A stretch of DNA of 64,000 nucleotides. Origin: SMYC01 sp963578475 (GTDB lineage Bacteria > Acidobacteriota > Vicinamibacteria > Marinacidobacterales > SMYC01). Shown piece by piece: positions 9,777 to 19,500 of this stretch. The number at the start of each line of letters is the position of its first letter. Within the stretch, counting starts at the first letter, position 1. The DNA lies in contig CAUZCL010000005.1 in the NCBI GenBank assembly GCA_963578475.1, positions 82,739-146,738 of the forward strand. Reading direction: 5' to 3'. The notes under the pieces were generated by a model. It did no database searches, had not been told where the DNA came from, and saw nothing but the letters and a program-made list of their open reading frames with translations. A program made the position numbers and the translations under genes.

Positions 9777-11216
9777 TTACTGCTCGCGCTTCCGAAGCCC
9801 GACCTCTACGCGCTCGCGGACGGCGTCAGGAACCGTCTGCCCGAGCTCACGAGCCCGCTCGAGATGAGAAAGCGCGTCCGCATAGTCTCCCGTCACGGCA
9901 AGGGCCGCGCCGAGCTGCAAGTGAACGACACCGAGCTCGGGCTCGACCTGAAGCACCTCGAGGTAGTGATCGGCCGCTGCGCGGTAGCGCTTCAGCCGGA
10001 ATAGAAACTCTGCAAGCGAGCGGCGGGCAGCTACGTTTTCGGGCTCGAGCTCGAGCGCGTGCTCGTAGTGCGTCATGGCTTCGTCGGTACGACCTTTGAA
10101 AGCCAATATGCTCGCCAAGCTCACGAGCGTAGGGACATGGTCGCTGCCTGCCAACAACGATTCTTCGAAGTGGCTCACCGCATCGTCATAGGCGCCTTCC
10201 CGCCCAAGCACAGCTGCGAGGCCGGCATGTCCGGCTGCGTCATCGCCTTTGATCTCGAGCGCCGCCCGGTAATGTTCTTTCGCTTCGAGATCTTTGTCTT
10301 GTCGCAACAAGACGTCACCTAAGCGCACTCTCATCGCGGCGTCGTCGGGCCTGAGCGCCACCAAGTGTCGATAGGTAGACTCCGCCTGTACCAGGTTGCC
10401 CGCTTCAGCGAAATCTCGGGCGCGTCCCAGCTGGGCGGTCGAGGACACAGATTCCTGCAACATTTGGATGTGGATCGGATCGGCAATGGGAATGGACGCG
10501 GCCGAGGTCGTCACCCTCCTGGCCGCTTCGACGGCCTTATCGTTTTCGCCCATACGCCGGTAGAGCCTCGCGAGAGCCGCATAGGTCGATCCCGCATCAG
10601 GGCTCAGCTCGGATGCTCGCTCCAAGTGAGCGCGGGCTTTCTCGAGCTCGCCTCTGCCCATCATCATGCGACCGAGCGCAAGCTCCGCCGAAGCGTCTTT
10701 CGGGTCGAGCTCCACAGCACGGATGTAGAGCGCCTCCGCATCCTCCATCGCACCCTCTTCTTCGAGGAGCTCGGCGCGCACGACGAGCAGAGCAGGGTAG
10801 TCGGAGCTCACTTCGAGAGCGCGCGCGGTCTCTTCCATGGCGGCGGCGCGATCGAAGTCGAGCAACGCATGCACCAAAAGGTAGTGCCAACGAAAATCCG
10901 AAGGCTCGAGCTCGAGAGCTTTCTGATAGCAAAGAGCCGCCTCCTGCTCGAGGCCGTGCGCGTGGTACACAACGCCTAGATCTCCCCACGCCTCGTGAGA
11001 GCTCGGCGCCTTCTCGACGCCCTCGCGAAAATATTGAATCTTGTGAGCAACCTCGGGCTCCATCTGCGATCGGTCCACGTCAGGAATCTCGGGCGCCTGC
11101 GAGTTGGCAAGCCGGATGACCGCCACGAGGGCGACCCCACCGACGATCAGCCCGGCGATTTTCGGAGCGTATCTGGAGGTCGAGTGCTTGAGTTGTTTGC
11201 GCTGACTCCTCTCCAT
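9777..11216 (-). CDS. Membrane-anchored TPR repeat protein
   Basis: A 479-residue protein with one membrane segment near residues 19-37 (APKIAGLIVGGVALVAVIRL), after which nearly the whole chain is TPR repeats of about 34 residues. Examples are EQEAALCYQKALELEP, GELEKARAHLERASEL and DEAMTHYEHALELEPENV; I count about ten. There is no enzymatic domain. TPR arrays act as protein-binding scaffolds, so this is probably an envelope scaffold. It is the first gene of a minus-strand set with the GWxTD protein and is divergent from the FG-GAP/UnbV pair at 11354, leaving a 137-base shared upstream region. The specific partner is unknown. Confidence 0.85.
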   Translation of the reverse strand: MERSQRKQLKHSTSRYAPKIAGLIVGGVALVAVIRLANSQAPEIPDVDRSQMEPEVAHKIQYFREGVEKAPSSHEAWGDLGVVYHAHGLEQEAALCYQKALELEPSDFRWHYLLVHALLDFDRAAAMEETARALEVSSDYPALLVVRAELLEEEGAMEDAEALYIRAVELDPKDASAELALGRMMMGRGELEKARAHLERASELSPDAGSTYAALARLYRRMGENDKAVEAARRVTTSAASIPIADPIHIQMLQESVSSTAQLGRARDFAEAGNLVQAESTYRHLVALRPDDAAMRVRLGDVLLRQDKDLEAKEHYRAALEIKGDDAAGHAGLAAVLGREGAYDDAVSHFEESLLAGSDHVPTLVSLASILAFKGRTDEAMTHYEHALELEPENVAARRSLAEFLFRLKRYRAAADHYLEVLQVEPELGVVHLQLGAALAVTGDYADALSHLERARELGQTVPDAVRERVEVGLRKREQ

Positions 11217-11353
11217 CGCTCCTATTGTCTGAGGGGTCTGGTCGGGCTGTCAACAACGCGCCTGGTTGACAGGGCTGAGCGGGCGCAGGAAAATGCAAGG
11301 GCATCTCCCATGACCCCCTACGCGACGCAAGTGGCTGTACAGCAAAGGCTTCT

Positions 11354-13045
11354 ATGAACCAACGACTCGCGCTCCTCGTTTGCACAACCTACCTCTCAAC
11401 ATTCGCGATTCGCCACACCGAGGCGCAAGATGACGCCTTTTTCACCGACATTACCGAAGCGGTCGGGCTCGACTTCGAGCACGAGCCAGGCACGGAGGGA
11501 AACTACTGGGCGCCCGAGGTCATGGGCTCGGGAGGCGCTTTCTTCGATTTCGACGGCGATGGGGATCTCGGCATCTACCTGATCCAAGGCGGCTCGCTCC
11601 CCGAATCCAAGAGTACGAAGCGCCTTCCGAACAGGCTGTTTCGTCAAAACGACGACGGATCCTTCGAAGACGTGACCGAAAGCTCCGGTTTGGGCAACAC
11701 CGGCTACGGGACGGGCGTGGCCATCGGGGACGTCGACAATGATGGCCTCGTCGACGTCTATGTCGGGAACTACGGACCCGACGCCCTCTACCGCGGCAAA
11801 GGCAACGGTATCTTCGAGGACATCACCAAAGCCGCGGGTATCGCGGACAACGCATGGACAGCCTCGATCGCGTTTTGCGACTACGATGCCGACGGTTTCT
11901 TGGATATCTACGTCTCACGTTACGTCAAACACGACGCCACCAAAAAATGCGTCAGCGGTTCCGGCGCCTCGGACTATTGCAGCCCCCAGAGCTTCGACTA
12001 CGAGAGTGACACACTCTATAAGAACGATGGCGACGGTACGTTCACGGACGTTTCCAAAAAAGCCGGTATCGCCACCGTCGAAGCACCGGGCCTCGGAGTT
12101 CTTTGCCAGGATTTTACTGGCGATGGATTATTGGATTTCTACGTCGCCAACGACGGCGAAGCCAATCAGCTTTGGGAAAATGCCGGCGATGGAACGTTCT
12201 CGGACCAGGCAATCATCATGGGCGCGGCTCTAAACTCGTTTGGTCGTCCCGAGGCGAGCATGGGGGTAGCACTCGGCGACGTGGATGGCGACAGCGATTT
12301 CGACCTGTTCATGACGCATTTGATCAACCAGACCAATACGCTCTATTTGAACGACGGCACTTGGGGCTTCGAAGACGTCACCTCTGCACGGGGGCTCGGG
12401 GCGTCGAGTTTGGAATATACGGGGTTCGGCACGGCTTTCGTGGACCTGGATTTGGACGGAGATTTGGACCTCGCCGTGGTGAACGGCCGCGTGGATCAGA
12501 AGCCGGCGCATCCCGACGCGAAGCTCGGTGACTATTGGAACCTCTACGCGGAGCCGAATTTCCTTCTGGAAAATGATGGCAGCGGAAAATTCAAAGACAT
12601 TAGCGAAAAAGGCGGCGCGTTCACCTCCCTCGTCGAGATCAGCCGAGGTCTCGTTCTCGGTGACGTCGATCGCGATGGGGACATCGACTTCCTGGTGTCG
12701 AACACCGCGGGACGCGCCCGGTTGTTCCGCAACGACGCTCCGAGAAAGGGCCGCTACTTGATGGTGCGCGCCTACGACAAAGAGCTCCAGCGCGATGCGC
12801 ACGGCGCCGTTGTCACGGTGAGCGCTTCAGGCAAGACCTATGCGCGCACCGCCGATTCCAGTTATAGCTATCTGTCCAGCAACGAGCCAAAGGCGCATTT
12901 CGGAATTCCTGGCGCGAGCCGCGCGGATTCGATTCGAGTGCGCTGGCCCGACGGATCCGAAGAGGTTTTTCCCGGCGTGGAGCTAGACCAGGCCGTGACG
13001 CTCGAAAAGGGCAAAGGCCGCAAAGCCACGAATCCCGGAAACTGA
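11354..13045 (+). CDS. FG-GAP/VCBS repeat protein with C-terminal ASPIC/UnbV domain (CRTAC1-type)
   Basis: A 563-residue secreted protein with a signal peptide of about 25 residues (cleavage near TEAQ). Repeated calcium-loop motifs such as FDFDGDGDLG, IGDVDNDGLVDVYVGNYG and FCDYDADGFLDIYV mark a seven-bladed FG-GAP propeller. The last 100 residues form an ASPIC/UnbV domain (DAHGAVVTVSASGKTY, then DSIRVRWPDGSEE). CRTAC1-type proteins are extracellular or periplasmic, and most have no assigned role. The first loop has Gly where Asp usually stands (DGDLGIY). The stop TGA is followed directly by the ATG of a second protein of the same class, so the two form an operon. Confidence 0.88.
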   Translation: MNQRLALLVCTTYLSTFAIRHTEAQDDAFFTDITEAVGLDFEHEPGTEGNYWAPEVMGSGGAFFDFDGDGDLGIYLIQGGSLPESKSTKRLPNRLFRQNDDGSFEDVTESSGLGNTGYGTGVAIGDVDNDGLVDVYVGNYGPDALYRGKGNGIFEDITKAAGIADNAWTASIAFCDYDADGFLDIYVSRYVKHDATKKCVSGSGASDYCSPQSFDYESDTLYKNDGDGTFTDVSKKAGIATVEAPGLGVLCQDFTGDGLLDFYVANDGEANQLWENAGDGTFSDQAIIMGAALNSFGRPEASMGVALGDVDGDSDFDLFMTHLINQTNTLYLNDGTWGFEDVTSARGLGASSLEYTGFGTAFVDLDLDGDLDLAVVNGRVDQKPAHPDAKLGDYWNLYAEPNFLLENDGSGKFKDISEKGGAFTSLVEISRGLVLGDVDRDGDIDFLVSNTAGRARLFRNDAPRKGRYLMVRAYDKELQRDAHGAVVTVSASGKTYARTADSSYSYLSSNEPKAHFGIPGASRADSIRVRWPDGSEEVFPGVELDQAVTLEKGKGRKATNPGN

Positions 13046-15241
13046 ATGGCATACTTTTCTTCCGAGAAGAAGCTGCCCTCCCTTCTTCTCTGCGTTTTCT
13101 TGCTCTTTCTCGTCGCCGTGGTGCTTCGAGCGCAGCCGAGTGACGGGCATGCCCGCATGCTCGAGTTGCTGCGACAGATCATCGAGCGTGCTCCGAACGA
13201 AAGCCTCTATCTCGGCGATGGGGAGGCTCGGGCGATGAGGGCTCGCGTCGAGGCGCTCGGACCGGATGCTCCCGACTACGTTCAGTTCGAGGCCTATTTG
13301 AAGCTCGGTGAGGCGGAACAACATGTCGGTCGGGAACAGGCGGCCATCGACTACCTCGAGCGCGCTCACGCCCTGCTGCCGCAGCTCGAGAACGACTTGG
13401 CGCCAAATTGGATTGGGCGGCTGAAGTTCGCGTTGGGAGTGGCTCATCTTCGTTTCGGGGAGACTCAGAACTGCGCGCTGCACCACGCCCCAGAAAGTTG
13501 CCTTCTCCCGATTCGCGGTAGCGGCATACACGTCCTCAAGGAGCCATCCGAACGAGCGAGCGTGTTCTTCACCGAGGTCTTACAGCACGACCCACCTGGT
13601 TCGAAAGCGTATCTCACCGCCCAGTGGCTTCTGAACATCGCCTATATGACTCTCGGCCGCTACCCCGAAGATGTGCCTCATGACTACCTCATTCCGCCGG
13701 AGGTCTTCAGCTCCGACGAGCCTTTCCCTCGGTTCAATAACGTCGCGCAGGAAGCGGGGATGGCGACGTTCGCTCTATCGGGCGGCGTCGTTGTCGAGGA
13801 CTTCGACGAGGACGGTTTCCTCGATTTGCTCGTCTCCTCCTACGACCCTTCGGAGCAACTCCGCCTGTTTCAGAACAACGAGGACAAGACATTCACCGAC
13901 GTGACGCTAAACGCTGGGATAGTAGGTATTTACGGCGGCCTCAACATGGTGCAGGCCGACTACGACGACGACGGCGACATGGACGTGCTTGTTTTGCGCG
14001 GCGGGTGGCTCGGCAAAGGCGGGCAACATCCGAACTCGCTCCTTCGGAACAACGGCGATGGCACGTTCACCGACGTCACCTTCGACGCGGGGCTCGGTGA
14101 AGTGCACTTGCCAACACAGACCGCGTCATGGGCCGATTTCGACAACGATGGTGACGTGGACCTCTATATCGGGAATGAGACCAACGGCGGACTCGACGGT
14201 TTGTGTCAACTATTCGAGAACCTTGGCAACGGTCGGTTCGCCGACGTGGCGCCCAGTGCCGGAGTAACCAACAGAAAGTTCACGAAAGCAGTTATCTGGG
14301 GTGACTATGACGGCGATCGGTACCCGGATCTGTTCGTGTCCAACGTCGATGGAGCCAATCGCCTCTATCACAACAACCGCGACGGAACGTTCGACGACGT
14401 CGCGATGGCACTCGGCGTCACCGAGCCGGCCACGAGCTTTCCCGCATGGTTTTGGGACTACGACAATGATGGCGTGCTGGATCTCTACGTGACCGGCTAC
14501 GACGCACTCGTGGACGACGTTGCGCGATCCTATCTCGGGGAGCCGTTCACCGCGGAATTGGCTCGCCTCTATCGCGGCGATGGCAAGGGTGGTTTCGTGG
14601 ACATGACCTCCGCTACCGGGCTGACGCGGCCGAGCGCTCCCATGGGATCCAATTTCGGTGACTTGAACGGCGATGGCTTCCTGGACTTCTATCTGGGAAC
14701 CGGCTACACCGCCTATTTCGCGTTGGTGCCCAACCTGATGTATCTCAATCTCGAAGGCAAGCGCTTTGCCGACGTGACGACCGCAGGTGGCTTCGGTCAC
14801 TTACAGAAAGGGCACGGCGTCGCCTTCGTCGACTTCGACAATGACGGCGATCAGGACGTCTTCGAGCAAATGGGGGGTGCACTGCCCGGCGACAAGTACT
14901 TCGACGTTCTCTACGAGAACCCCGGGTTCTCTAACCACTATCTCGCCGTCGAGCTCTTCGGCAGGGAGACGAACCGCGCCGCGATCGGTGCTCGCATCCG
15001 CGTGGACGTCGCGGCCTCGAACGGGAGCCGCTCCATCTACAAGCACGTGAACAGCGGGGGCAGCTTCGGGGCCAACTCGATCCGCCGGCAGCTCATCGGA
15101 CTCGGGAACGCGGAGCGTATCGAACGGCTTACGATTTATTGGCCGACGACGGATCGTACGCAGACCTTCGAGAACGTGCCGCTCGACCGAACGATCCAGA
15201 TCGTCGAAAACCTCGATAGCTTACGGCTGCTTCCCTTCTGA
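13046..15241 (+). CDS. FG-GAP/VCBS repeat protein with N-terminal helical domain and ASPIC/UnbV C-terminus
   Basis: 731 residues. The N-terminus carries a signal-like stretch (LPSLLLCVFLLFLVAVVL), followed by about 190 residues with TPR-like helices (EQAAIDYLERAHALLPQLEND). From about residue 225 a chain of FG-GAP blades with DxDxDG loops follows (DFDEDGFLDLLVSSY, DYDDDGDMDVLVLRGG, DLNGDGFLDFYLGTGY), ending in an ASPIC/UnbV domain (AAIGARIRVDVAAS, then IERLTIYWPTT). The start codon abuts the upstream stop with no gap. The two neighbours share the propeller and UnbV parts but differ at the N-terminus, so they look like diverged paralogues working in one compartment. The role is unknown. Confidence 0.87.
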   Translation: MAYFSSEKKLPSLLLCVFLLFLVAVVLRAQPSDGHARMLELLRQIIERAPNESLYLGDGEARAMRARVEALGPDAPDYVQFEAYLKLGEAEQHVGREQAAIDYLERAHALLPQLENDLAPNWIGRLKFALGVAHLRFGETQNCALHHAPESCLLPIRGSGIHVLKEPSERASVFFTEVLQHDPPGSKAYLTAQWLLNIAYMTLGRYPEDVPHDYLIPPEVFSSDEPFPRFNNVAQEAGMATFALSGGVVVEDFDEDGFLDLLVSSYDPSEQLRLFQNNEDKTFTDVTLNAGIVGIYGGLNMVQADYDDDGDMDVLVLRGGWLGKGGQHPNSLLRNNGDGTFTDVTFDAGLGEVHLPTQTASWADFDNDGDVDLYIGNETNGGLDGLCQLFENLGNGRFADVAPSAGVTNRKFTKAVIWGDYDGDRYPDLFVSNVDGANRLYHNNRDGTFDDVAMALGVTEPATSFPAWFWDYDNDGVLDLYVTGYDALVDDVARSYLGEPFTAELARLYRGDGKGGFVDMTSATGLTRPSAPMGSNFGDLNGDGFLDFYLGTGYTAYFALVPNLMYLNLEGKRFADVTTAGGFGHLQKGHGVAFVDFDNDGDQDVFEQMGGALPGDKYFDVLYENPGFSNHYLAVELFGRETNRAAIGARIRVDVAASNGSRSIYKHVNSGGSFGANSIRRQLIGLGNAERIERLTIYWPTTDRTQTFENVPLDRTIQIVENLDSLRLLPF

Positions 15242-15607
15242 CGCCCACGACATCACTTGGACACTGGCAGAAAAATGCAGCCACAGAGGCACAGAGATCA
15301 AGAGGTCTTTCGTGTGGCAGCGGCGTCGGTAGACGACTCGCGGTTACAGCGACAACGCCGTGGCCGCTGACCATGCGGATTGGTTGCTGGTAGCTACAGC
15401 CTGTTCGCGTTCGACATGGCTTAGTAGCACATACGTCTCACAATCGGCACGAGTGCGATCGCACGGCTTGCCGCGAGGGTTTTGCCACCCGTACAGCACG
15501 AAGAGATCATCTCCTGAACCTCTGTGCCTTTGTACCTCTGTGGCAACAAAACGGAAGGATTTCGTGCCGATCAGGCGATAGCGCGATGGCTGGACTGGCG
15601 CCACAAA
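15242..15607. repeat. Non-coding stretch with imperfect inverted repeats
   Basis: No gene is supported here. A motif GCCACAGAGGCACAGAG at 15280-15296 recurs in inverted orientation at about 15519-15544, where the plus strand reads CCTCTGTGCC then ACCTCTGTGGC. The inverted copies bracket about 220 bases, including short frames without family resemblance. I recall similar CACAGAGGCACAGAG strings from environmental genomes beside small mobile or orphan elements, but cannot confirm that here. It could be a miniature inverted-repeat element or the remains of one. Confidence 0.5.
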
Positions 15608-15640
15608 ACAAAAAAAAGGGCGGGCCGTGAGGGCCCGCCC
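15608..15640 (-). terminator. Rho-independent terminator after the TonB receptor gene
   Basis: Read on the minus strand, a GC-only stem (GGGCGGGCC paired across positions 15618-15640) closes on a short CTCAC loop and runs straight into a T-tract (15617-15611). It lies 18 bases after the receptor stop, exactly where a transcript end is expected. Confidence 0.92.
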
Positions 15641-15657
15641 TTGATTCAAGAGAATCT

Positions 15658-18600
15658 CTAGAACATGTACTTGAACAGGACCTGGAGGACCCGAGGGTAT
15701 CCACCCTGGCCGGTGATCCGACCAAAGTTGCCCACGCCAAAGTTCGAGCTCGGTCCGTTCCAGTTCGGTTGGTTGAAGAAGTTCACGAACTCGATGCGGA
15801 TACTGAAGTTCTGGTTACCTCCAAGGCGCGTCATCTTCTCGAACGACAAGTCCCAGTTGAACAGCCACGGGCTCCGGAGGGACGCATCCGTGAACGGTGA
15901 GTTGCCGACCTGGCCGACCTGGGTCACCGCCGAGAAGGCCGCCGGGTTGATGTAGTTGTCCACGCGGTCTGCCGTGCTTCCAGACGTATTCGGATCCGTG
16001 CCCGTGGTATTCGGACGCTGGTGGTCGTAGCCGATGGCGCCGCCCCAGTTGCTCGACTGCTTGATGGCGAGTGGGAAGCCTTCACGCATGATCGTCGTCA
16101 TGGCCACGGACCAGCCACCCAGGATGGCCTCGGCGGCGCCGCCGTCGGGGCTCGGGAAGCGGTACAGTCCGCTGAGGTTGATCCAGTGCCGCGAGCTAAG
16201 ACGCGACGGACCGAAATCCGCGTCTACAGCGTTGGTCACGAAGATCGTGCTCTCCTCATCACTCAGGCGGTTGGCACTCTCATAAACGTTATCGCGCTGA
16301 TTGCTGAAGGTGTAGTTGAACTTGGCACCCCAGTTGCCGCGGAAGCGTTTCTCCAACTCGAGCTTGACCGCGTCGTAGCGCGAACGCCCCGAGGAGACTC
16401 TCTTGGCGAAAACGCTTTGGAACTGCGGGAACGGACGCGCGAGCTGCCCTTGGCTAATGGTCGCGTTGTCGTTACCGAGCCCCTGGCCTGCGAATGGGTT
16501 CGAAACTTGGGTGCCGATCCCGGCACCCAGCGCTGCCGCGGCTGACGGAGCGAGCTGGTTCATTTGAGTGCCCGCGTCATTCGTGCCGCCGATCGCCAGA
16601 TCCGTGCCCTTGCTGCCCATGTAGCCGACGGTAACGACCATGTTGTTGGCGAATTCCTTCTGCAGGTCGAGTGACCATGTCTGGAACTTGGGATGGTTGC
16701 GGAACTGGTCGATGTAATTCAGGTTCTGGCCCACGTTCTGGAGTCGGCCCAACACATTGCCAACCGGCTGGTTCACACCTGTTGGGAACGGATTCGACAG
16801 CGTGCCGGCTCCGCCCCTCTCGAAGTTGTTGTAGGTCGTTTGAGCGCTGAACCCAAGATTCGCGTGATTGTTCGTGCTCGGACCACCGCCGGTGAGAGGC
16901 GACCAGAAGATGCCGTAGCCACCACGAAGGACGGCCGAGTCGTTGACCGAATACGCAAAGCCGGCCCGTGGACCAACCTTGATGCCCGGCGGGTTACCGG
17001 TGCGCGTGGCCTGCCCGTCGACGCCCGCGTAGAGAACGCCGCCGGTCAAATTGCTGGTCGGATTGATCGGGAACGGGTTGTCGAAATCCCAGGCGGTGAT
17101 GATCTGGTTGTTGCTCTCGCCCATGCCTGTCTCGTGCTCCAACCGGATACCGAGGTTCAAAACGAGGTTGTCGTTGACGCGCCAATCATCCTGAACGAAA
17201 CCGGCACCATACAAGATGTCGTTGAAGTTCTGGCTGGCGATCGTGGCGCCACCGCTATTGGGCAGTCCGAGCACCATCGAAGCGATAGAGTTACCGTTGC
17301 TACCGGGTCCCTCGGTGAATCGCGGGATGAAGTTGAAACCCATGGGGGCCGGGCGGTTCCAGTCGATCCCGTACTGGCGGAACACACCACCGAACTTCAG
17401 GGTGTGGGACCCGACGAAACTCGAGTAAACACTGCTGATCTCTTTGGTGGAGTGGACACGATTGTTGTTGGACCAGCTGCCATGCGTGTTGCCGCCGTCT
17501 CCGTAACCGGTCGCGCCGATATCCGGGAACTGCTGGATGCCGATCGCGTTCATCGTGTCAGCATCGAAGCCCATCGCGATGGCGTCCGCCGTCGAAAACT
17601 CGGGCTCCACGACGGTGTCGTAAAAGCGCGAGTAACCGATCCGGAACGTGAGCACGGAGGTATCGCCAAGGATGTGCGTGCTGTTGATGGCCACGAGATT
17701 GACATTACGGAAGAGAATGGCGGACCCCGTGTCGTACTCGGGCAAATTGCCGTCGAACACGGCCTGGTAGTAAGGATTGGCCGGCTCTTCGGACTTGTAG
17801 AACATGTAGGTGCCGGTCAACTGCCAGTTGTCGGTCATCGACGAGTTGATGTTACCGCTCGCCTGCCACGCCTTATTGTCGAGAATAGCGGTGATAGTGC
17901 ATTCGTTGCCCACGCCTGCCACAACCCGGCCACCCTGGGGGAGGCAGGTATCGCCGACATCGGCGAGAATCCCGGCTAGGCTGCGGCCGACCGGGTCAAT
18001 CTGACCCGCAGGAATCACGGCTCCGGGGAACGCTGCCCCAGTTAGCGGGTCATAAATCGGGAAGCCCAGGCCCGAGAAGTCGCCGGCCGCCATGGCCTGC
18101 GTCGGGAAGTTGAGCGTGCTCACACGAGAGCTAATGTTCTTGTACCCCTCATGGGCCATCCAGAAGAAGACTCTGTCACGGACAATCGGACCACCAAATG
18201 AACCACCCCAAAGGTGGTACGGCTCGATGGAAGCGTCCTGTCCGGCACGATCCTCGAAAAAGGTCGGCGCCCGGCCCCAGGTGGGACGGTTCTGATACAG
18301 ACCCGCACCGGCCCAGTTGTTGGAACCGCTCTTGTGAACGGAGTTGAACACACCACCCGAAGTACGACCCATTTCAGCGTCGTAGGTGGCGATCTGGACT
18401 TTCATTTCCTCGAGCGCCTCGAAGCTGGGGTTGATGACGCCGCGGTTGACGAAGTCGGTCATGCCGACGCCGTCCATGGTGTAGTTGTTGCCCCGCTGCG
18501 GACCGCCACCGAGAGAAAGGAGCGATGCGTTCGACTGATCCTGCATGCGAACGAACACTGGATCTCCGGCATGAACGACGTTCGGCGTCGTCACGGCCAT

Positions 18601-19050
18601 GATGAACACGTTCCGACCCGGCGTAGGCAGGATTTCCATCTGCGCCTTGTCGATGGCCGAAGCGATGGAGGCGTTGGCCGTGTTGATGAGCGGTGTCTCA
18701 CCCGTTACCGTTACCGATTCAGCGATGCCGCCGACCGCTAGCGAGACGTCTTGCACGAGTTGCGAAGCCACGCCAATCTCGAGGGCTTCCCGCGTATAGG
18801 GCGCAAACCCTGCGAGCTCAACCCCAAGATTGTAGCGGCCGGGCGCCACGACCGCGAAAACGTATTCTCCGCGCTCGTTCGTAACCGACGTACGAGCTAC
18901 ACCGGTACCGACGTTGGTCAGGGTCACAGTGGTCCCTGGAAGCACACCGCCATCGGCATCCTGCACTGCTCCCCGCACGCCGCCTGTAAACGTCTGAGCT
19001 GACGCAAAAGCGGGTACCAGTAGCAGGAGACTAATGATAAAGGCTCTCAT
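15658..19050 (-). CDS. TonB-dependent receptor, Oar type with N-terminal carboxypeptidase-regulatory domain
   Basis: About 1130 residues. ATG 19050 is chosen because AGGAGG stands 8 bases upstream and the signal peptide MRAFIISLLLLVPAFASA starts there; the frame is open 27 codons further. After the signal comes a CarboxypepD_reg-like domain (GGVRGAVQDADGGVLPGTTV, about 21-105), a plug domain (ESVTVTGETPLINTANAS, then ILPTPGRNVF) and a long beta-barrel ending in aromatic VLFKYMF, as expected for an outer-membrane protein. These Oar-like receptors are heavily duplicated in Acidobacteriota and are thought to import large or complexed nutrients using TonB energy. It is single-gene, with its own terminator and a long upstream region. 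The ligand is unknown. Confidence 0.93.
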   Translation of the reverse strand: MRAFIISLLLLVPAFASAQTFTGGVRGAVQDADGGVLPGTTVTLTNVGTGVARTSVTNERGEYVFAVVAPGRYNLGVELAGFAPYTREALEIGVASQLVQDVSLAVGGIAESVTVTGETPLINTANASIASAIDKAQMEILPTPGRNVFIMAVTTPNVVHAGDPVFVRMQDQSNASLLSLGGGPQRGNNYTMDGVGMTDFVNRGVINPSFEALEEMKVQIATYDAEMGRTSGGVFNSVHKSGSNNWAGAGLYQNRPTWGRAPTFFEDRAGQDASIEPYHLWGGSFGGPIVRDRVFFWMAHEGYKNISSRVSTLNFPTQAMAAGDFSGLGFPIYDPLTGAAFPGAVIPAGQIDPVGRSLAGILADVGDTCLPQGGRVVAGVGNECTITAILDNKAWQASGNINSSMTDNWQLTGTYMFYKSEEPANPYYQAVFDGNLPEYDTGSAILFRNVNLVAINSTHILGDTSVLTFRIGYSRFYDTVVEPEFSTADAIAMGFDADTMNAIGIQQFPDIGATGYGDGGNTHGSWSNNNRVHSTKEISSVYSSFVGSHTLKFGGVFRQYGIDWNRPAPMGFNFIPRFTEGPGSNGNSIASMVLGLPNSGGATIASQNFNDILYGAGFVQDDWRVNDNLVLNLGIRLEHETGMGESNNQIITAWDFDNPFPINPTSNLTGGVLYAGVDGQATRTGNPPGIKVGPRAGFAYSVNDSAVLRGGYGIFWSPLTGGGPSTNNHANLGFSAQTTYNNFERGGAGTLSNPFPTGVNQPVGNVLGRLQNVGQNLNYIDQFRNHPKFQTWSLDLQKEFANNMVVTVGYMGSKGTDLAIGGTNDAGTQMNQLAPSAAAALGAGIGTQVSNPFAGQGLGNDNATISQGQLARPFPQFQSVFAKRVSSGRSRYDAVKLELEKRFRGNWGAKFNYTFSNQRDNVYESANRLSDEESTIFVTNAVDADFGPSRLSSRHWINLSGLYRFPSPDGGAAEAILGGWSVAMTTIMREGFPLAIKQSSNWGGAIGYDHQRPNTTGTDPNTSGSTADRVDNYINPAAFSAVTQVGQVGNSPFTDASLRSPWLFNWDLSFEKMTRLGGNQNFSIRIEFVNFFNQPNWNGPSSNFGVGNFGRITGQGGYPRVLQVLFKYMF

Positions 19051-19500
19051 GCAAATCCCTCCTGTAAATTGGAAATGAAGCCAGTGATGGACCCGAAACC
19101 AGTCTCTCAGAATTGAGGTTTGGCATCGCAAAAATAGAAAGAAGGAGCCCCAGCCCCACCCATTCGTACCTAGACACAGCAGGACTGGTATAGCTCCTGT
19201 CTGTCTCCATCGAGCACTCTCGGGTCCTCCTTAGGCATTTCTACGGCAGTGAGCTTAATAATTCACCTACCGGTTGTCAACCTAGTCAAGGAATAGCAAA
19301 TCTCGCGCCAAGTTACCTGCCGGCGCGTACGACACGTGGATCGGACACAACTCCCTACTTAACAAGCACTTAACATTTAACCCGCGAGAGGCGGAGCCAG
19401 GCTTCGCCTGCCGTTAATCCAATCGCTTGAACAGTTGTACAACCGGCCGGATCCGAAACCGATCACTAGACGGCCACGTAACATTCACTGCGACAAGGAC
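19051..19500 (-). promoter_or_regulatory. Long upstream region of the TonB receptor gene, candidate promoter and leader
   Basis: No coding frame is credible between the receptor ATG and the cupin gene. On the minus strand TTGACA (19280-19275) is followed 17 bases later by TAAGCT (19257-19252), a plausible though weak -35/-10 pair that would give a leader of nearly 200 bases ending in AGGAGG. At 19390-19408 GGCGGAGCC and GGCTTCGCC form a near-perfect palindrome with almost no loop, of the kind seen in scattered extragenic repeats. No known riboswitch pattern was recognised. Confidence 0.35.

Noticed and set aside
15344..15649. Minus-strand ORF of 101 codons before the TonB terminator
   Set aside because: It crosses the terminator hairpin and the inverted repeat and shows no protein family pattern.
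16693..17979. Plus-strand ORF of 428 codons inside the TonB receptor gene
   Set aside because: Antisense shadow of a high-GC gene; composition (Val/Arg/Asp rich) and lack of motifs show it is not real.
19390..19408. Palindrome as a terminator
   Set aside because: Nearly no loop and no T-tract on either strand; more like an extragenic palindrome.
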